Below, in pieces: positions 1 through 7,557 of a DNA stretch of 37,936 nt. The position numbers and the translations under genes were made by a program. The stretch spans positions 1 to 37,936 of the forward strand of contig DAOTUB010000335.1 of assembly GCA_034437455.1 (NCBI GenBank), read 5' to 3'. Every line of letters starts with the position of its first letter. The first letter of the stretch is position 1. The notes below the pieces were generated by a model, which was given only the letters and a program-made list of their open reading frames with translations, was not told the DNA's origin and did not search any database. This DNA is from DAOTUB01 sp034437455 (GTDB lineage: Bacteria; Chloroflexota; Anaerolineae; B4-G1).

Positions 1-30
1 TGGATCATGCGCTTGTTGTGACAGTGATTT

Positions 31-71
31 GCGGGACAAATGTCACCTCCAACTGGCATTGATTGTCCCGC
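31..71. repeat. Short inverted repeat
   Basis: GCGGGACAA at 31-39 is repeated in inverse orientation at 63-71, a perfect 9-bp stem with a 23-base loop. No gene is visible in 1-90. It could be the end of a small mobile element or a terminator for the gene remnant to its right, but there is no T-run. Confidence 0.35.
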
Positions 72-90
72 TCAGTATACACATTTGCGG

Positions 91-272
91 CTACTTTACC
101 AGCCGAGGTTTTATGAGAAAGCCGTGGAGCACGTAGCAAGTCGCTCGCCCTTTCCCCTGCCGCTTAACCAGACCTTTTTCCAACAATTCGTGCAAATCTC
201 TGCAAGCTGTATCGTAGCTCACCTCAAACAAGCTCTGACCGTATCTTCTCAACAAGTTGGGGTTGGCGTGTT
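91..272 (-). pseudogene. Fragment of a Fic-type C-terminal winged-helix domain
   Basis: The minus-strand frame reads YDTACRDLHELLEKGLVKR followed by GKGRATCYVL. This matches the C-terminal winged helix that follows the Fic domain in many Fic proteins (pattern S-x-x-TA-x-RDL-x-x-L-x-x-KG-x-x-x-x-x-GKGR-x-x-x-Y-x-L). No Fic catalytic motif (HPFxxGNGR) lies upstream: the frame runs directly into a palindromic repeat at 273-318 and then into unrelated sequence. I read it as the tail of a broken gene, not a working protein. A free-standing small winged-helix protein is less likely because no start codon with a ribosome binding site precedes it. Confidence 0.5.
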
Positions 273-318
273 CGTAGTGCGCACTTTGCGTTTTTGCGGC
301 GCTAAAGCGCCTACTACG
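273..318. repeat. REP-like inverted palindrome pair, GTAG-footed
   Basis: On the minus strand a GTAG foot is followed by the hairpin GGCGCTTTAGCGCC. The other arm, read on the plus strand, is CGTAGTGCGCACTTTGCG, again a GTAG-type foot with a short hairpin. The two arms face each other as in a bacterial interspersed mosaic element. The foot and the ACTTTAGT-like loop match the palindromes beside the RAYT transposase at 33.8-34.4 kb, with different stem bases. The TAG of the foot ends the ORF that starts at 526. Confidence 0.7.
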
Positions 319-526
319 AACGAGCGCCCCTGATTTTTGAGAAGGTGTCTGGCATCGTTCGCAAGATCGGCTCACGCAATTCTTGTAGCTTGTCCAACAA
401 ATTAGCCCGTCGTTCAAAGGGCCAGCGGCGGAATGCCTCGACCAATTTCGCTTCGGACAATTCCAGTTCCACGAGAATAGCAGTCGGTGTTACATTTTCT
501 CTTTCGACCAGATTCTGTGCTCTCAT
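314..526 (-). CDS. Small hypothetical protein
   Basis: A 70-residue, mostly helical, charged protein (MRAQNLVERENVTPTAILVE...) with no signal peptide, membrane segment or cysteines. The ATG at 526 is preceded at short distance by GAGGAG (a GTG one codon earlier is also possible). I do not recognise a family. Its stop codon TAG is the last part of the GTAG foot of the REP-like element at 273-318, so the last residues (RGARS) may have been created by repeat insertion and the protein may once have been longer. A decayed regulator or part of a former toxin-antitoxin unit with the adjacent Fic remnant is possible but unproven. Confidence 0.4.
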   Translation of the reverse strand: MRAQNLVERENVTPTAILVELELSEAKLVEAFRRWPFERRANLLDKLQELREPILRTMPDTFSKIRGARS

Positions 527-556
527 CACTCCTCAGTTCCTTCCATCTCATCACTC

Positions 557-1762
557 TCAAACTCCCAGACTGACACGTTGTCTAGTTTTCATTGATTTGG
601 GTAAAGTCGTGCGCTTTCTCCCGGTTCCCGCGAGAGGTACAAGCAACCTGGACGGATAATCCATATCCCCCAGCCGAGCAATCCAATTCTGCGCCCAGGG
701 TTTGCCAAAGAATTCGACGATCCGGTCCAATCCCCAATCAGGGAGACTGCGGAAACCCCGGCGCAGCCAATGCCCGTACACCAATTCCCGCCCGCCAGCG
801 CGATGCCAGGCCTGCTCGTACTCGGCCAGCACTTGACGGGAACAATCGCCTTGCCCGACCGCCCTTGCCGCGGTCGCCGCCGCCAGTTGCGCGGCCTGGA
901 TACCGAAATACAGCCCACCCCCGGTGGTCGGTTTCGTCTGTCGCGCGGCGGCGCCCACGAGCATCACGTTATCGGCCACAAAGTCGCGCGCAGGGCCCAA
1001 CGGGAGTGACGCCTGCCGGGTCTCCTGCACGACGAAATTACCGAACTCGCGGCGGATCAGATCGAGAAACGACTCAAAATACCGCCCTGGCGCTCTCGTC
1101 GCGCCGATACCGATGCGGGCCGCTCCGCCTGGCAGCGGGATGATCCAGCCGAACCACCCAGGCGCAATCGAGTTTCCTACAAATATCTCGATAGAATCGG
1201 TCCCTGAACCCTGAAAAATAATGTCCGCTTTTATAGCTGGGATAATTTCACACGTGGGTCTCTTGCCCATCCACCGGCCTACCCGGGAGTTGGCGCCATC
1301 TGCGCCGATGAGGAGCGGGGCGCAAAGATGGAGGACGTTCTCCCCTGCCCGCGCCTCGACCTGCACGCGCCCGTCCAGCCGCTCGAAGCGATACGCCTGG
1401 GTATCCAACATCAAGGCGGCCCCTGCATTGGCTGCGCGCCTGGCGAGGAGTTGATCAAATCGCGGCCGGTCGACGGCAATGGCCTGCACCGAATTGGAGT
1501 GTAACCAGAGGCGCTTGCCGCCCGGCCCCCAGACTCGCGCGCTGCTAAAGCGAGCCAATCCCACCGTTTCTTCGGCGACGCCCGCAAGTTCCAGGGTGCG
1601 CGGGGAGATCAAGCCCGAACAATGATTCGGCAATCCGACGTTGGGATGTTCTTCGAGCAATGCCACCCGGAACGAGTCCCGGGCCAATGCTTCGGCCGTC
1701 ACACTGCCCACCGGCCCCGCCCCAACGACTATGACGTCAAACTCGATGCTGCTACCCTTCAT
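557..1762 (-). CDS. Geranylgeranyl reductase family FAD-dependent oxidoreductase
   Basis: A 401-residue soluble flavoprotein, typical length for the family. Residues 10-20 hold the Rossmann motif VVGAGPVGS, residues 153-159 the GADGANS motif, and residues 202-214 a WFGWIIPLPGG stretch that corresponds to the PxxYxWxFP signature of geranylgeranyl reductases. The substrate-side motif QTKPTTGGGLYFG (275-287) is also typical. Family members reduce isoprenoid double bonds in archaeal lipids, chlorophyll side chains or quinones; the substrate here cannot be told. The start is the ATG at 1762, which has AAAGGAGG just upstream; a TTG/GTG extension of nine codons has no such site. Odd point: the FAD-binding LVGDAAG motif reads LVGAAARQ, so the usual Asp is Ala271. 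No operon partner: both flanks are intergenic repeats. Confidence 0.85.
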   Translation of the reverse strand: MKGSSIEFDVIVVGAGPVGSVTAEALARDSFRVALLEEHPNVGLPNHCSGLISPRTLELAGVAEETVGLARFSSARVWGPGGKRLWLHSNSVQAIAVDRPRFDQLLARRAANAGAALMLDTQAYRFERLDGRVQVEARAGENVLHLCAPLLIGADGANSRVGRWMGKRPTCEIIPAIKADIIFQGSGTDSIEIFVGNSIAPGWFGWIIPLPGGAARIGIGATRAPGRYFESFLDLIRREFGNFVVQETRQASLPLGPARDFVADNVMLVGAAARQTKPTTGGGLYFGIQAAQLAAATAARAVGQGDCSRQVLAEYEQAWHRAGGRELVYGHWLRRGFRSLPDWGLDRIVEFFGKPWAQNWIARLGDMDYPSRLLVPLAGTGRKRTTLPKSMKTRQRVSLGV

Positions 1763-1898
1763 CTGGCCTCCTTTCTGATTCCTACCCACAAGGATACGTT
1801 GTCTCAGCCCGCCCTCCTGGAAGCCGAAACGGCCTATCGGAATTCCTCACCTCCGCTGCCGCACAACAAGCTGCATACGTATCTTTTAATCATTCGGG

Positions 1899-1953
1899 GT
1901 AGCCGCGCTTTCCATAGCGCGCTAGCCTGGCGAGGTATGGAAACCTCGGCTAC
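1899..1953. repeat. REP-like inverted pair, copy 1 of a 55-bp element
   Basis: GTAGCC plus a hairpin around CGCTTTCCATAGCG, then an inverted arm ending in GGCTAC. The arms are inverse complements except for compensated bases inside each small stem. An almost identical copy (one difference in the spacer) is at 25250-25304. Confidence 0.75.
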
Positions 1954-1981
1954 ATCCCTCGCTTTTTGAGAAGGCGCCTGG

Positions 1982-2198
1982 TAAGCGTTCAGCCATATCA
2001 CCAAACGCCGGAGCGAGCGCTGGTTGAGTGGCGGAGGCACACGCTTTTTGTGCCGAAGCGTATCGAAACCAAGTGAGCGGGGCCGTATGCATAACCCGCT
2101 TGGTCTGGTTTCGACAAGCTCAACCCGGCGGATACGTCGCCGGATGGGACATCCGCTTGCTCCTACTCGACCGGCGCTAGAATCTCCCTTGAACGCTT
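1982..2198. repeat. Dispersed repeat with TAAGCGTTCA ends, copy A (217 bp)
   Basis: It begins TAAGCGTTCA and ends TGAACGCTT, an inverted terminal repeat. Inside are segments shared with the copy at 15605-15762, including a GTATGCATAACCCGCTTGG core and CTCCTACTCGACCGGCGC near the right end. With the REP at 1899-1953 it fills most of the gene-free stretch 1763-2215. No ORF inside looks coding. Confidence 0.65.
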
Positions 2199-2215
2199 GC
2201 GGCGCCTGCATACCT

Positions 2216-2767
2216 TCACTCGGTTTCATCATGCTCTGAGCTCCACTGTTCCGAGATAGGTTTTCGTACAGAGTGCAAGATAAGCCCGCCAATCAACCAC
2301 GGGTTGCCGATAGCGGAAAGCAGCAAGGCCAGCAAAGCGTACTCTATGGACAATGTCCGAGTCCTGTTGTAAGAGATCGCCTCCCATGCTCCCATCGCTA
2401 TACCGACCAACAGTAGGAACGCCCCTGGCAAGGCGAAAAAGAGCAGCGGCCAGTATCGCTTGACCAACTGAGGGGTTCTGACCGCTGCCTGTGGTCTGTA
2501 AACCAGTTCCACCTCGGCCTGCGCAAACGTCGTGACCAGTTCCTGCATCGAGTGCAGGATGATTCCCGTGCACAGGATTACGGCGCCGCCAATAAGCAAA
2601 GGAATGCTCACGATGGCATATTCCAGGCCTACGTCGCCTGTTCTGACGTAGGCATACACCACCCACGCCCCCACTGCCAGGCCAACCGACGTCAGAAACG
2701 CCCCCGGCAAGCCCAAATAGACCAACGGGCGACGCCGCGTGACGAGCCACATCATGCCAGTTAACAT
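2216..2767 (-). CDS. Membrane protein built of two copies of one transmembrane module
   Basis: 183 residues with about four to six hydrophobic segments. Residues 12-75 and 106-172 align with each other: (L/A)LPGAF then SVGLAVGAWVV or LVGIAMGAWEA, an R-T-aromatic/charged turn, and a closing IGG-x-x-x-x-x-G-x-ILHS. This module resembles the two-helix tail (FFGLPG...GLxLGxY) that follows the catalytic domain in DPM1-like family 2 glycosyltransferases of archaea and Chloroflexota, but no glycosyltransferase domain is present. A membrane accessory or sensor role is a guess. The ATG at 2767 has GAGGAGAGAGC upstream. The promoter at 2807-2851 carries the WalR-like direct repeat shared with other envelope genes. 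Confidence 0.7.
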   Translation of the reverse strand: MLTGMMWLVTRRRPLVYLGLPGAFLTSVGLAVGAWVVYAYVRTGDVGLEYAIVSIPLLIGGAVILCTGIILHSMQELVTTFAQAEVELVYRPQAAVRTPQLVKRYWPLLFFALPGAFLLLVGIAMGAWEAISYNRTRTLSIEYALLALLLSAIGNPWLIGGLILHSVRKPISEQWSSEHDETE

Positions 2768-2806
2768 TGCTCTCTCCTCATCGCATCAACCGTGAATCTA
2801 TGCGCT

Positions 2807-2851
2807 ATTTTAACACGTCTTTTACTCCACCAGAGTTACAACCTCGTTACA
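2807..2851 (-). promoter_or_regulatory. Promoter with WalR-like direct repeat upstream of the 2216-2767 gene
   Basis: On the minus strand TGTAAC (2851-2846), five bases, TGTAAC (2840-2835), 22 bases, then the -10 hexamer TAAAAT (2812-2807). The 11-bp period is that of OmpR/PhoB-family response regulators, and the half-site equals the WalR consensus. The same spacing recurs at 8574, 13593 and 27916. The rest of 2852-2944 shows nothing recognisable. Confidence 0.65.
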
Positions 2852-2944
2852 GTAATGCTTCACATCTCAGAGATCAACTTGGCGGAGATAGCCAGATTCA
2901 CAGGGTATAGTATAGCATAAAAGCACGCTAATGACCATAGGAGT

Positions 2945-5900
2945 TTAGTCATCGTTTTCAACCGTCACGTCTTGGGCGACCGCATCGGACATCAGATCGC
3001 CTGCGGCTGTCACTTGCAGCGAGAACTGGCCGGATTGCTCGGGGCGTATGGAAAGGTGAACCGCGGCGACATCGTTGGGAGGAAGGCTAAGCGGACGCGG
3101 AAGTGAGACGATAGTGTACCATTCAGCAGGGATAGGCTCAATTTGGATCGTCTGCGCCTGCGGCAAATAATTGTAGAGCGTAACGGAGGCGGTGACGACC
3201 TCGCCCTGGGCGACGACAGGCGGCAGATCGAGGTCGACGAAAAAATCCTGAAAGACGACGAGATCGTAGGCAGCGACGCCCAATTCGCCCTCCCGTGTCG
3301 AGGCCAGCGCGGTCAGCCGCCAGGTGGTGATATTGTCGACCAGCGGCAGGTCGAGCGCCAGGTGGCCGTTTTCGTCGGTGAACGATTCGGCGCTCCAGTA
3401 GAGCGTCTCGGGAAAGACCTGGCGCAGGGGGAACGGCTCGGCCGGGCCAGATACTGGAGTCGGAGTAGCCGCCGGTTCCATAGTAGATGCGGGAGAGGGC
3501 GTGGTGGCTACCTCTGTCGCCTCGACGATTGTTTCCCCTTCCTGTTCCACCATCTGGGTGACTTCTATTTCCACGATCTCCTCTGGCGCCGATGTCGGGG
3601 CAGCCGGAGCAGCACAGCCGGTCAGCCAGCCGATCGGGCCAGCGTAGAGAGCCGGATTGCCGAGCGTGTGGGTTAGGTCAGAAGTCATGCCGGGGATAAA
3701 GGACAAATAGACGGCAAGCGGGATGAGCAGCAATCCCAGTAACGTGGTCGCCCAGCCAGGCCGGGACCATCCCTCCAGCGCCAACCCCTGGCCCAGCGTC
3801 GCCAACGCAGCCACGGTCAGCAAGAAGGTAGCCGCGATCAGCATCAGCCCTTCGGCAGTGCTCAGGACAGGCAGCGTGATCTGTAGATCGCCGCCGCGAG
3901 CCGCGAGCAAAACCAGCAACCCGCCCAGCGCCAGGTAAGCGACGAGCAATCCTGTCGCCAGTTGCACCCGCGCATCGCGCCGGAGCCAGCCGTGGACGGC
4001 CAACCCCACCAGGAGCACGACCACGGCCGCGAGCACGACCAGAGGCGCACCGATGCCGATCACGGCCCACAACAGCCACATCATCCCACCGACGACGAGC
4101 GCTGCCAGCGGCGAGGCGACGAACAACACCAGCGCGCCGATCCCCACGCGACGCAACGCTCGACCCAAGACACCCGTAGGCCCCAGCCCTCGCACGACGA
4201 CGACACTCAGCAGCAACGGGAGCAAGACGAGTGCGAGGCCGAGCCGATTGGAGAGAGCGGCGCGCGCGACCATCTCCGCCCGCCGGTCGGCGGTAGAGCG
4301 GACCGGGGGAGTAAATCCGGGGGCGGGCGCGCCGGCCCAGGCAGCGCGGGCGGCCACGTCCTGCGCCGCTCGCATCTCGGTTTCGGCGTCGAGCAATGCG
4401 GGCACGCTCACTCCTTGAGCTTGCCGCCCCTGCAATTCCCGTTCCAGGAGAAAGTAGGCCCGGACGAAACCTGGGGGCTGCTCTTCGAGCGCGTAGACCG
4501 ATTCGTCCACCACGCCGATGCCCAGCGCCGTCTGGACGGGTTCGCCGGTCGACGTGATGCTCGTCTGGAACTGGAGATGAGCCGTGTCGCCAGGGCGATA
4601 CTGATCGCGGTCGGCGGTCACGGCCACGGCCACCTGGCGCGGCGCGTCCACCACCACCAACCGCGTATCCCGCACGACGCCGCCGTCGGGCAGGAGCGTG
4701 TAGGCGTGAAGCCCCAGCGTGCCGACCATCGTCCCGTCCAGGTCGAGCGCAAAGACCGCCCGCCCATCCTCCACGGGAGCGGAGAGGGCGACGACGGTCT
4801 GTCTGGCGCGGATGACATCGAGGTAGACCGTCTCCACCCCAGTCCCCACCAGCGCCTCCAGCCGCAGCGTGTCGCCGACCTCGTAGACGGCCCGCTCGGC
4901 GCGCAGGAGGAGCGTCTGGGGGGCGCGGTCGCTCGCAAAGGCGAACGTCTCGCTTCCCTCGGCTCCCCTCGCGTCCTGGGCGCGGATCTCGAGATGGGTG
5001 GTGGATTCGGTCGGGGCATAGCGGAACTCGGCCAGGCCGTAGGGGCCGGTGGCAAGCGTGTGCTCCTCACCGTCCACCGTGACGATCAGCGTCGTCTCGG
5101 CTGGCCGCCCGTCGGGGTAGGAGGTCAGGATGAAGATGACATTTTCTAAGCCCGGCTTGATCGAGCCGCTCTCGGGGATCGCGTTGACGAGGATCGGCTG
5201 CGCCGCGATGGGCAGAACGCGACGAATTCCCTCTCGCTGCCCCGCCGCGTCCACCACCTCGACCTCCAGGTCGAACTGCACCGGGCGGGCGGTCGCCGAA
5301 AAATCGAACGAGACGGGCAGGTTGAAGGCAAACTCCAGGCGGCCCTGCTCATCCGTTTGGCCCAGGACCTGGGCCGCCTGCACGCGCTCCGGGTCTCGCA
5401 CGTAGCCGCGCAGGGTCGCCTGGCCGTCCGCGACCGGCTTGCCAAAGAAATACTCCGCTTCCACAGAGCCGGTCACGCGCGCGCCAGGCTCGTAGAAGGC
5501 GCGGTCGGTTTCGAGGGTGACGCGGAAGGCGGGCAGATCGTAAGCGCCGACGGTGACTGTGCGCTCCGAGACCGTGTCGCCCAACACGGCGCGCAGCGTG
5601 TACTGGCTGTGAGCGGCGTCGGGTGGAAGGTTGAAATCGAGACTGGCGACGCCAAAGTCGGAGGCCGTCGTCGCCTGACGCTCCAGCCGCTCACCGGCGA
5701 GCCCAAATACAGCGAACTCTATCTCCTGGCCCGCCGCCGGACGGAAGTCGACCTCATCGAGGGCCAGCGCGCGCAGGTGGATCGTCTGGCCGGGCCGATA
5801 GACGGGCTTGTCGGAGTTGAGGAACAGCTTATAGTCCCGCTCAATCGTGATGGGGCGCACGATCTGATCCTTGCCGCCAGCGGAGGAGGTCTCGACGATC

Positions 5901-6508
5901 AGGCTGGCCCGGCCCTCCAGGTTTTCAGGGACGGTGAAGGCGACCTCGGCGGCGCCGCGAGCGTCGGTGCGGCCGGTGTAGACGATACTGGCCAGCCCCG
6001 GCGTGCGCCCGATGCGGACGACGACCTCCGCGCCCTCGATCGGTTCCGCCTCCCCGTCAGCGTTGCGGACGACGACCTGCAGCGCGGCCTGGCTGCCGGG
6101 GGCCAACTGCTCCTGGCCGAAAACGAGCGTCTCCTGCGGCGCGGCCGGCAGGCGCAACGTCTGGTGCGTAGTGAGCGCAAAGGCGAGGACGAGCACCGCC
6201 AGCAGCGCCTGCGCGAACAATCCCCGTCGCTGCCACAGCTCCCACCAGGGGCGGCGCTCGGCGCGGGCGTGCAGTCGCCCCTGGAGGCGCTCCCGAATTC
6301 GAGCGTCGGCGGCAGGGGGCAAGCGCACCGGCGCGAGCGCCGCCTCGAAGGTGCCGCCCAGCTCCTGTCGCAACACGCGCAGGTGTTCGAGTTCGGCGGC
6401 GCATTGAGCACACCCCGCCAGATGCGCCTCCACCCGCGCCCGTTCTTGTTCGCTCAATTCCTCGTCCAGGTAGGCCAGCAATTCGGCCTCGACGTGTGAA
6501 TCCATCAC
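2945..6508 (-). CDS. Anti-sigma factor fused to an alpha-2-macroglobulin-like chain with a six-helix membrane insert
   Basis: 1187 residues. Residues 1-50 are a zinc-finger anti-sigma domain (H5; H29-x3-C33-x2-C36). A basic linker leads to a membrane helix at about 97-113. Residues 130-690 are strand-rich macroglobulin (MG) domains: NSDKPVYRPGQTIH (231-244) is the MG2 signature, and GVVDESVYAL (665-674) matches the A2M bait-region-domain start. About six membrane helices follow at 755-938, then a Cys-containing LTGC site, a Thr/Pro linker (1000-1025) and the A2M/MG7 domain with VFPETLYW and ITTWRLTA (1031-1067). The chain ends before any thioester domain; no CxEQ motif exists. With an even number of inserted helices both MG parts lie outside and the zinc finger inside. 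The sigma gene ends 36 bp upstream, so it is probably the cognate anti-sigma factor. An ATG at 6505 is an equally good start. The fusion is intact in sequence; its sensing role is inferred. Confidence 0.85.
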   Translation of the reverse strand: MMDSHVEAELLAYLDEELSEQERARVEAHLAGCAQCAAELEHLRVLRQELGGTFEAALAPVRLPPAADARIRERLQGRLHARAERRPWWELWQRRGLFAQALLAVLVLAFALTTHQTLRLPAAPQETLVFGQEQLAPGSQAALQVVVRNADGEAEPIEGAEVVVRIGRTPGLASIVYTGRTDARGAAEVAFTVPENLEGRASLIVETSSAGGKDQIVRPITIERDYKLFLNSDKPVYRPGQTIHLRALALDEVDFRPAAGQEIEFAVFGLAGERLERQATTASDFGVASLDFNLPPDAAHSQYTLRAVLGDTVSERTVTVGAYDLPAFRVTLETDRAFYEPGARVTGSVEAEYFFGKPVADGQATLRGYVRDPERVQAAQVLGQTDEQGRLEFAFNLPVSFDFSATARPVQFDLEVEVVDAAGQREGIRRVLPIAAQPILVNAIPESGSIKPGLENVIFILTSYPDGRPAETTLIVTVDGEEHTLATGPYGLAEFRYAPTESTTHLEIRAQDARGAEGSETFAFASDRAPQTLLLRAERAVYEVGDTLRLEALVGTGVETVYLDVIRARQTVVALSAPVEDGRAVFALDLDGTMVGTLGLHAYTLLPDGGVVRDTRLVVVDAPRQVAVAVTADRDQYRPGDTAHLQFQTSITSTGEPVQTALGIGVVDESVYALEEQPPGFVRAYFLLERELQGRQAQGVSVPALLDAETEMRAAQDVAARAAWAGAPAPGFTPPVRSTADRRAEMVARAALSNRLGLALVLLPLLLSVVVVRGLGPTGVLGRALRRVGIGALVLFVASPLAALVVGGMMWLLWAVIGIGAPLVVLAAVVVLLVGLAVHGWLRRDARVQLATGLLVAYLALGGLLVLLAARGGDLQITLPVLSTAEGLMLIAATFLLTVAALATLGQGLALEGWSRPGWATTLLGLLLIPLAVYLSFIPGMTSDLTHTLGNPALYAGPIGWLTGCAAPAAPTSAPEEIVEIEVTQMVEQEGETIVEATEVATTPSPASTMEPAATPTPVSGPAEPFPLRQVFPETLYWSAESFTDENGHLALDLPLVDNITTWRLTALASTREGELGVAAYDLVVFQDFFVDLDLPPVVAQGEVVTASVTLYNYLPQAQTIQIEPIPAEWYTIVSLPRPLSLPPNDVAAVHLSIRPEQSGQFSLQVTAAGDLMSDAVAQDVTVENDD

Positions 6509-6531
6509 ACTACACCTCTACCTCAATCTTT

Positions 6532-6580
6532 CGTAGTAGCGACTTTAGTCGCTCGCCGGACGACTAAAGTCGTCACTACG
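6532..6580. repeat. REP inverted pair between sigma and anti-sigma genes
   Basis: CGTAGTAG followed by the hairpin CGACTTTAGTCG, a nine-base spacer, and the inverted arm CGACTAAAGTCGTCACTACG. The stem bases are identical to one of the arms in the array beside the RAYT gene (34453-34652). The right part overlaps the 3' end of the sigma factor gene, encoding its last residues and its TAA stop. Confidence 0.85.
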
Positions 6581-7237
6581 AGACATCTCCTTCAACCGGC
6601 GATGGGCATAGTACAGCCGCGATTTGACGGTGCCCTCGCTGATGCCCAACGTCTGCGCGATCTCGCGGTAGGAAAAGCCCTGTTGGTAGCGCAAGAGGAC
6701 GACGTCACGCTGCGCTTCTGGCAGGCTGTCTACCGCCTGCCAGAGCGCGACCGCCCGCTCCCGCCGCAGGGCGGCTCCCTCAGGGTTATGGTTCGGATGT
6801 TCTTCAGGGATGCGCTCCAGTTGCTCCTCGATCTCGTCCCAATCGGCGGAAGGGAGACGCTTGCGCCGCATCCGGGAGCGGCAGCGGTTGACGGTGACGC
6901 GATAGAGCCAGGTCTCGAAGCGGGCCGGTCCCTCGACACGATAATTCGGCAGCGCGCGCAGCACGTCGAGAAAGGTCTCTTGCACCGCGTCCTCCGCGTC
7001 GCCGCTGTTGCGGGTGACGAAAAAGGCCGTGCGATAGACCATATCCTTGAACCGATCGTAGAGCGCCTCAAAGGCCCTGGGCTGGCCACGCTGAAAACGG
7101 CGGATCAAATCCGCCGTCGGCACGCCCACCCTCTCACCGTCGCGCCCGGCGAAAAAGAGGATGCGAGAAATCCAGGCCAGAAAGCCAGGCAGTCTCCACT
7201 GGATGCCATAGGTCAGACTATCGGCGAACGCTGTCAC
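6545..7237 (-). CDS. ECF sigma factor (RNA polymerase sigma-70 family)
   Basis: 230 residues. Region 2 spans about 44-112 (FEALYDRFKDMVYRTAFFVT, AEDAVQETFLDVLRAL, FETWLYRVTVNR) and region 4 about 168-217 (LPEAQRDVVLLRY, YREIAQTLGISEGTVKSRLY); regions 1.2 and 3 are absent, as in ECF sigmas. The first 36 residues are an unusual hydrophobic extension. The start is a GTG at 7237 with CGGAGGG upstream; an internal GTG near codon 38 would remove the extension. It directs RNA polymerase to a small regulon, probably under control of the fused anti-sigma/A2M protein encoded 36 bp downstream. The last 13 residues, from SRSDDFSRPASD on, are encoded by a REP palindrome, so the original C-terminus was probably different. 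Confidence 0.93.
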   Translation of the reverse strand: MTAFADSLTYGIQWRLPGFLAWISRILFFAGRDGERVGVPTADLIRRFQRGQPRAFEALYDRFKDMVYRTAFFVTRNSGDAEDAVQETFLDVLRALPNYRVEGPARFETWLYRVTVNRCRSRMRRKRLPSADWDEIEEQLERIPEEHPNHNPEGAALRRERAVALWQAVDSLPEAQRDVVLLRYQQGFSYREIAQTLGISEGTVKSRLYYAHRRLKEMSRSDDFSRPASD

Positions 7238-7313
7238 CTTTGCCCTCCGAACCAGAGCGCCCTCCCATGAGTTACATGCGGTCAGGCGATGAAAAGTTCA
7301 ATCGGATGGAAGT

Positions 7314-7523
7314 TTACAGATCGCGCAGGAGCGAGCCGAGGATAAGCAACCCGCCAGCGACGGCCAGCGCGGTGGTGGCGTAAGGCTCGGGGATAGGGAA
7401 AAAGCCGAGCGCGCCAAAAAGCCCGATGATGTAGAGGATGGAGGCAACGATTACGGTACCCCTGCGCGGCGCCCGGATCATGAGCGCCCGCCGACTGGGT
7501 TGGCGACTAGAACGTCTTGTCAT
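7314..7523 (-). CDS. Small two-helix membrane protein
   Basis: 69 residues. An arginine-rich start (about 1-21) is followed by two hydrophobic segments, about 24-43 and 48-66, separated by FPIPEPYATT. No cysteines or catalytic residues. The ATG at 7523 has GAGG nine bases upstream. I do not recognise a named family. The positive-inside rule puts both ends in the cytoplasm. It lies just upstream of the sigma factor gene (76-bp gap), but co-transcription is not evident. Confidence 0.6.
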   Translation of the reverse strand: MTRRSSRQPSRRALMIRAPRRGTVIVASILYIIGLFGALGFFPIPEPYATTALAVAGGLLILGSLLRDL

Positions 7524-7557
7524 CGAATTATCCTCGGATGTATTTTATTCGCCCGAG

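Noticed and set aside
1834..2292. 152-codon minus-strand frame in the gap before the flavoprotein
   Set aside because: It is composed almost wholly of the REP and copy A repeat sequences.
3962..6499. Long open frames (395 and 380 codons) opposite the A2M-like gene
   Set aside because: Their sequence is His/Arg/Gly-rich shadow text; the minus strand carries recognisable domains throughout.
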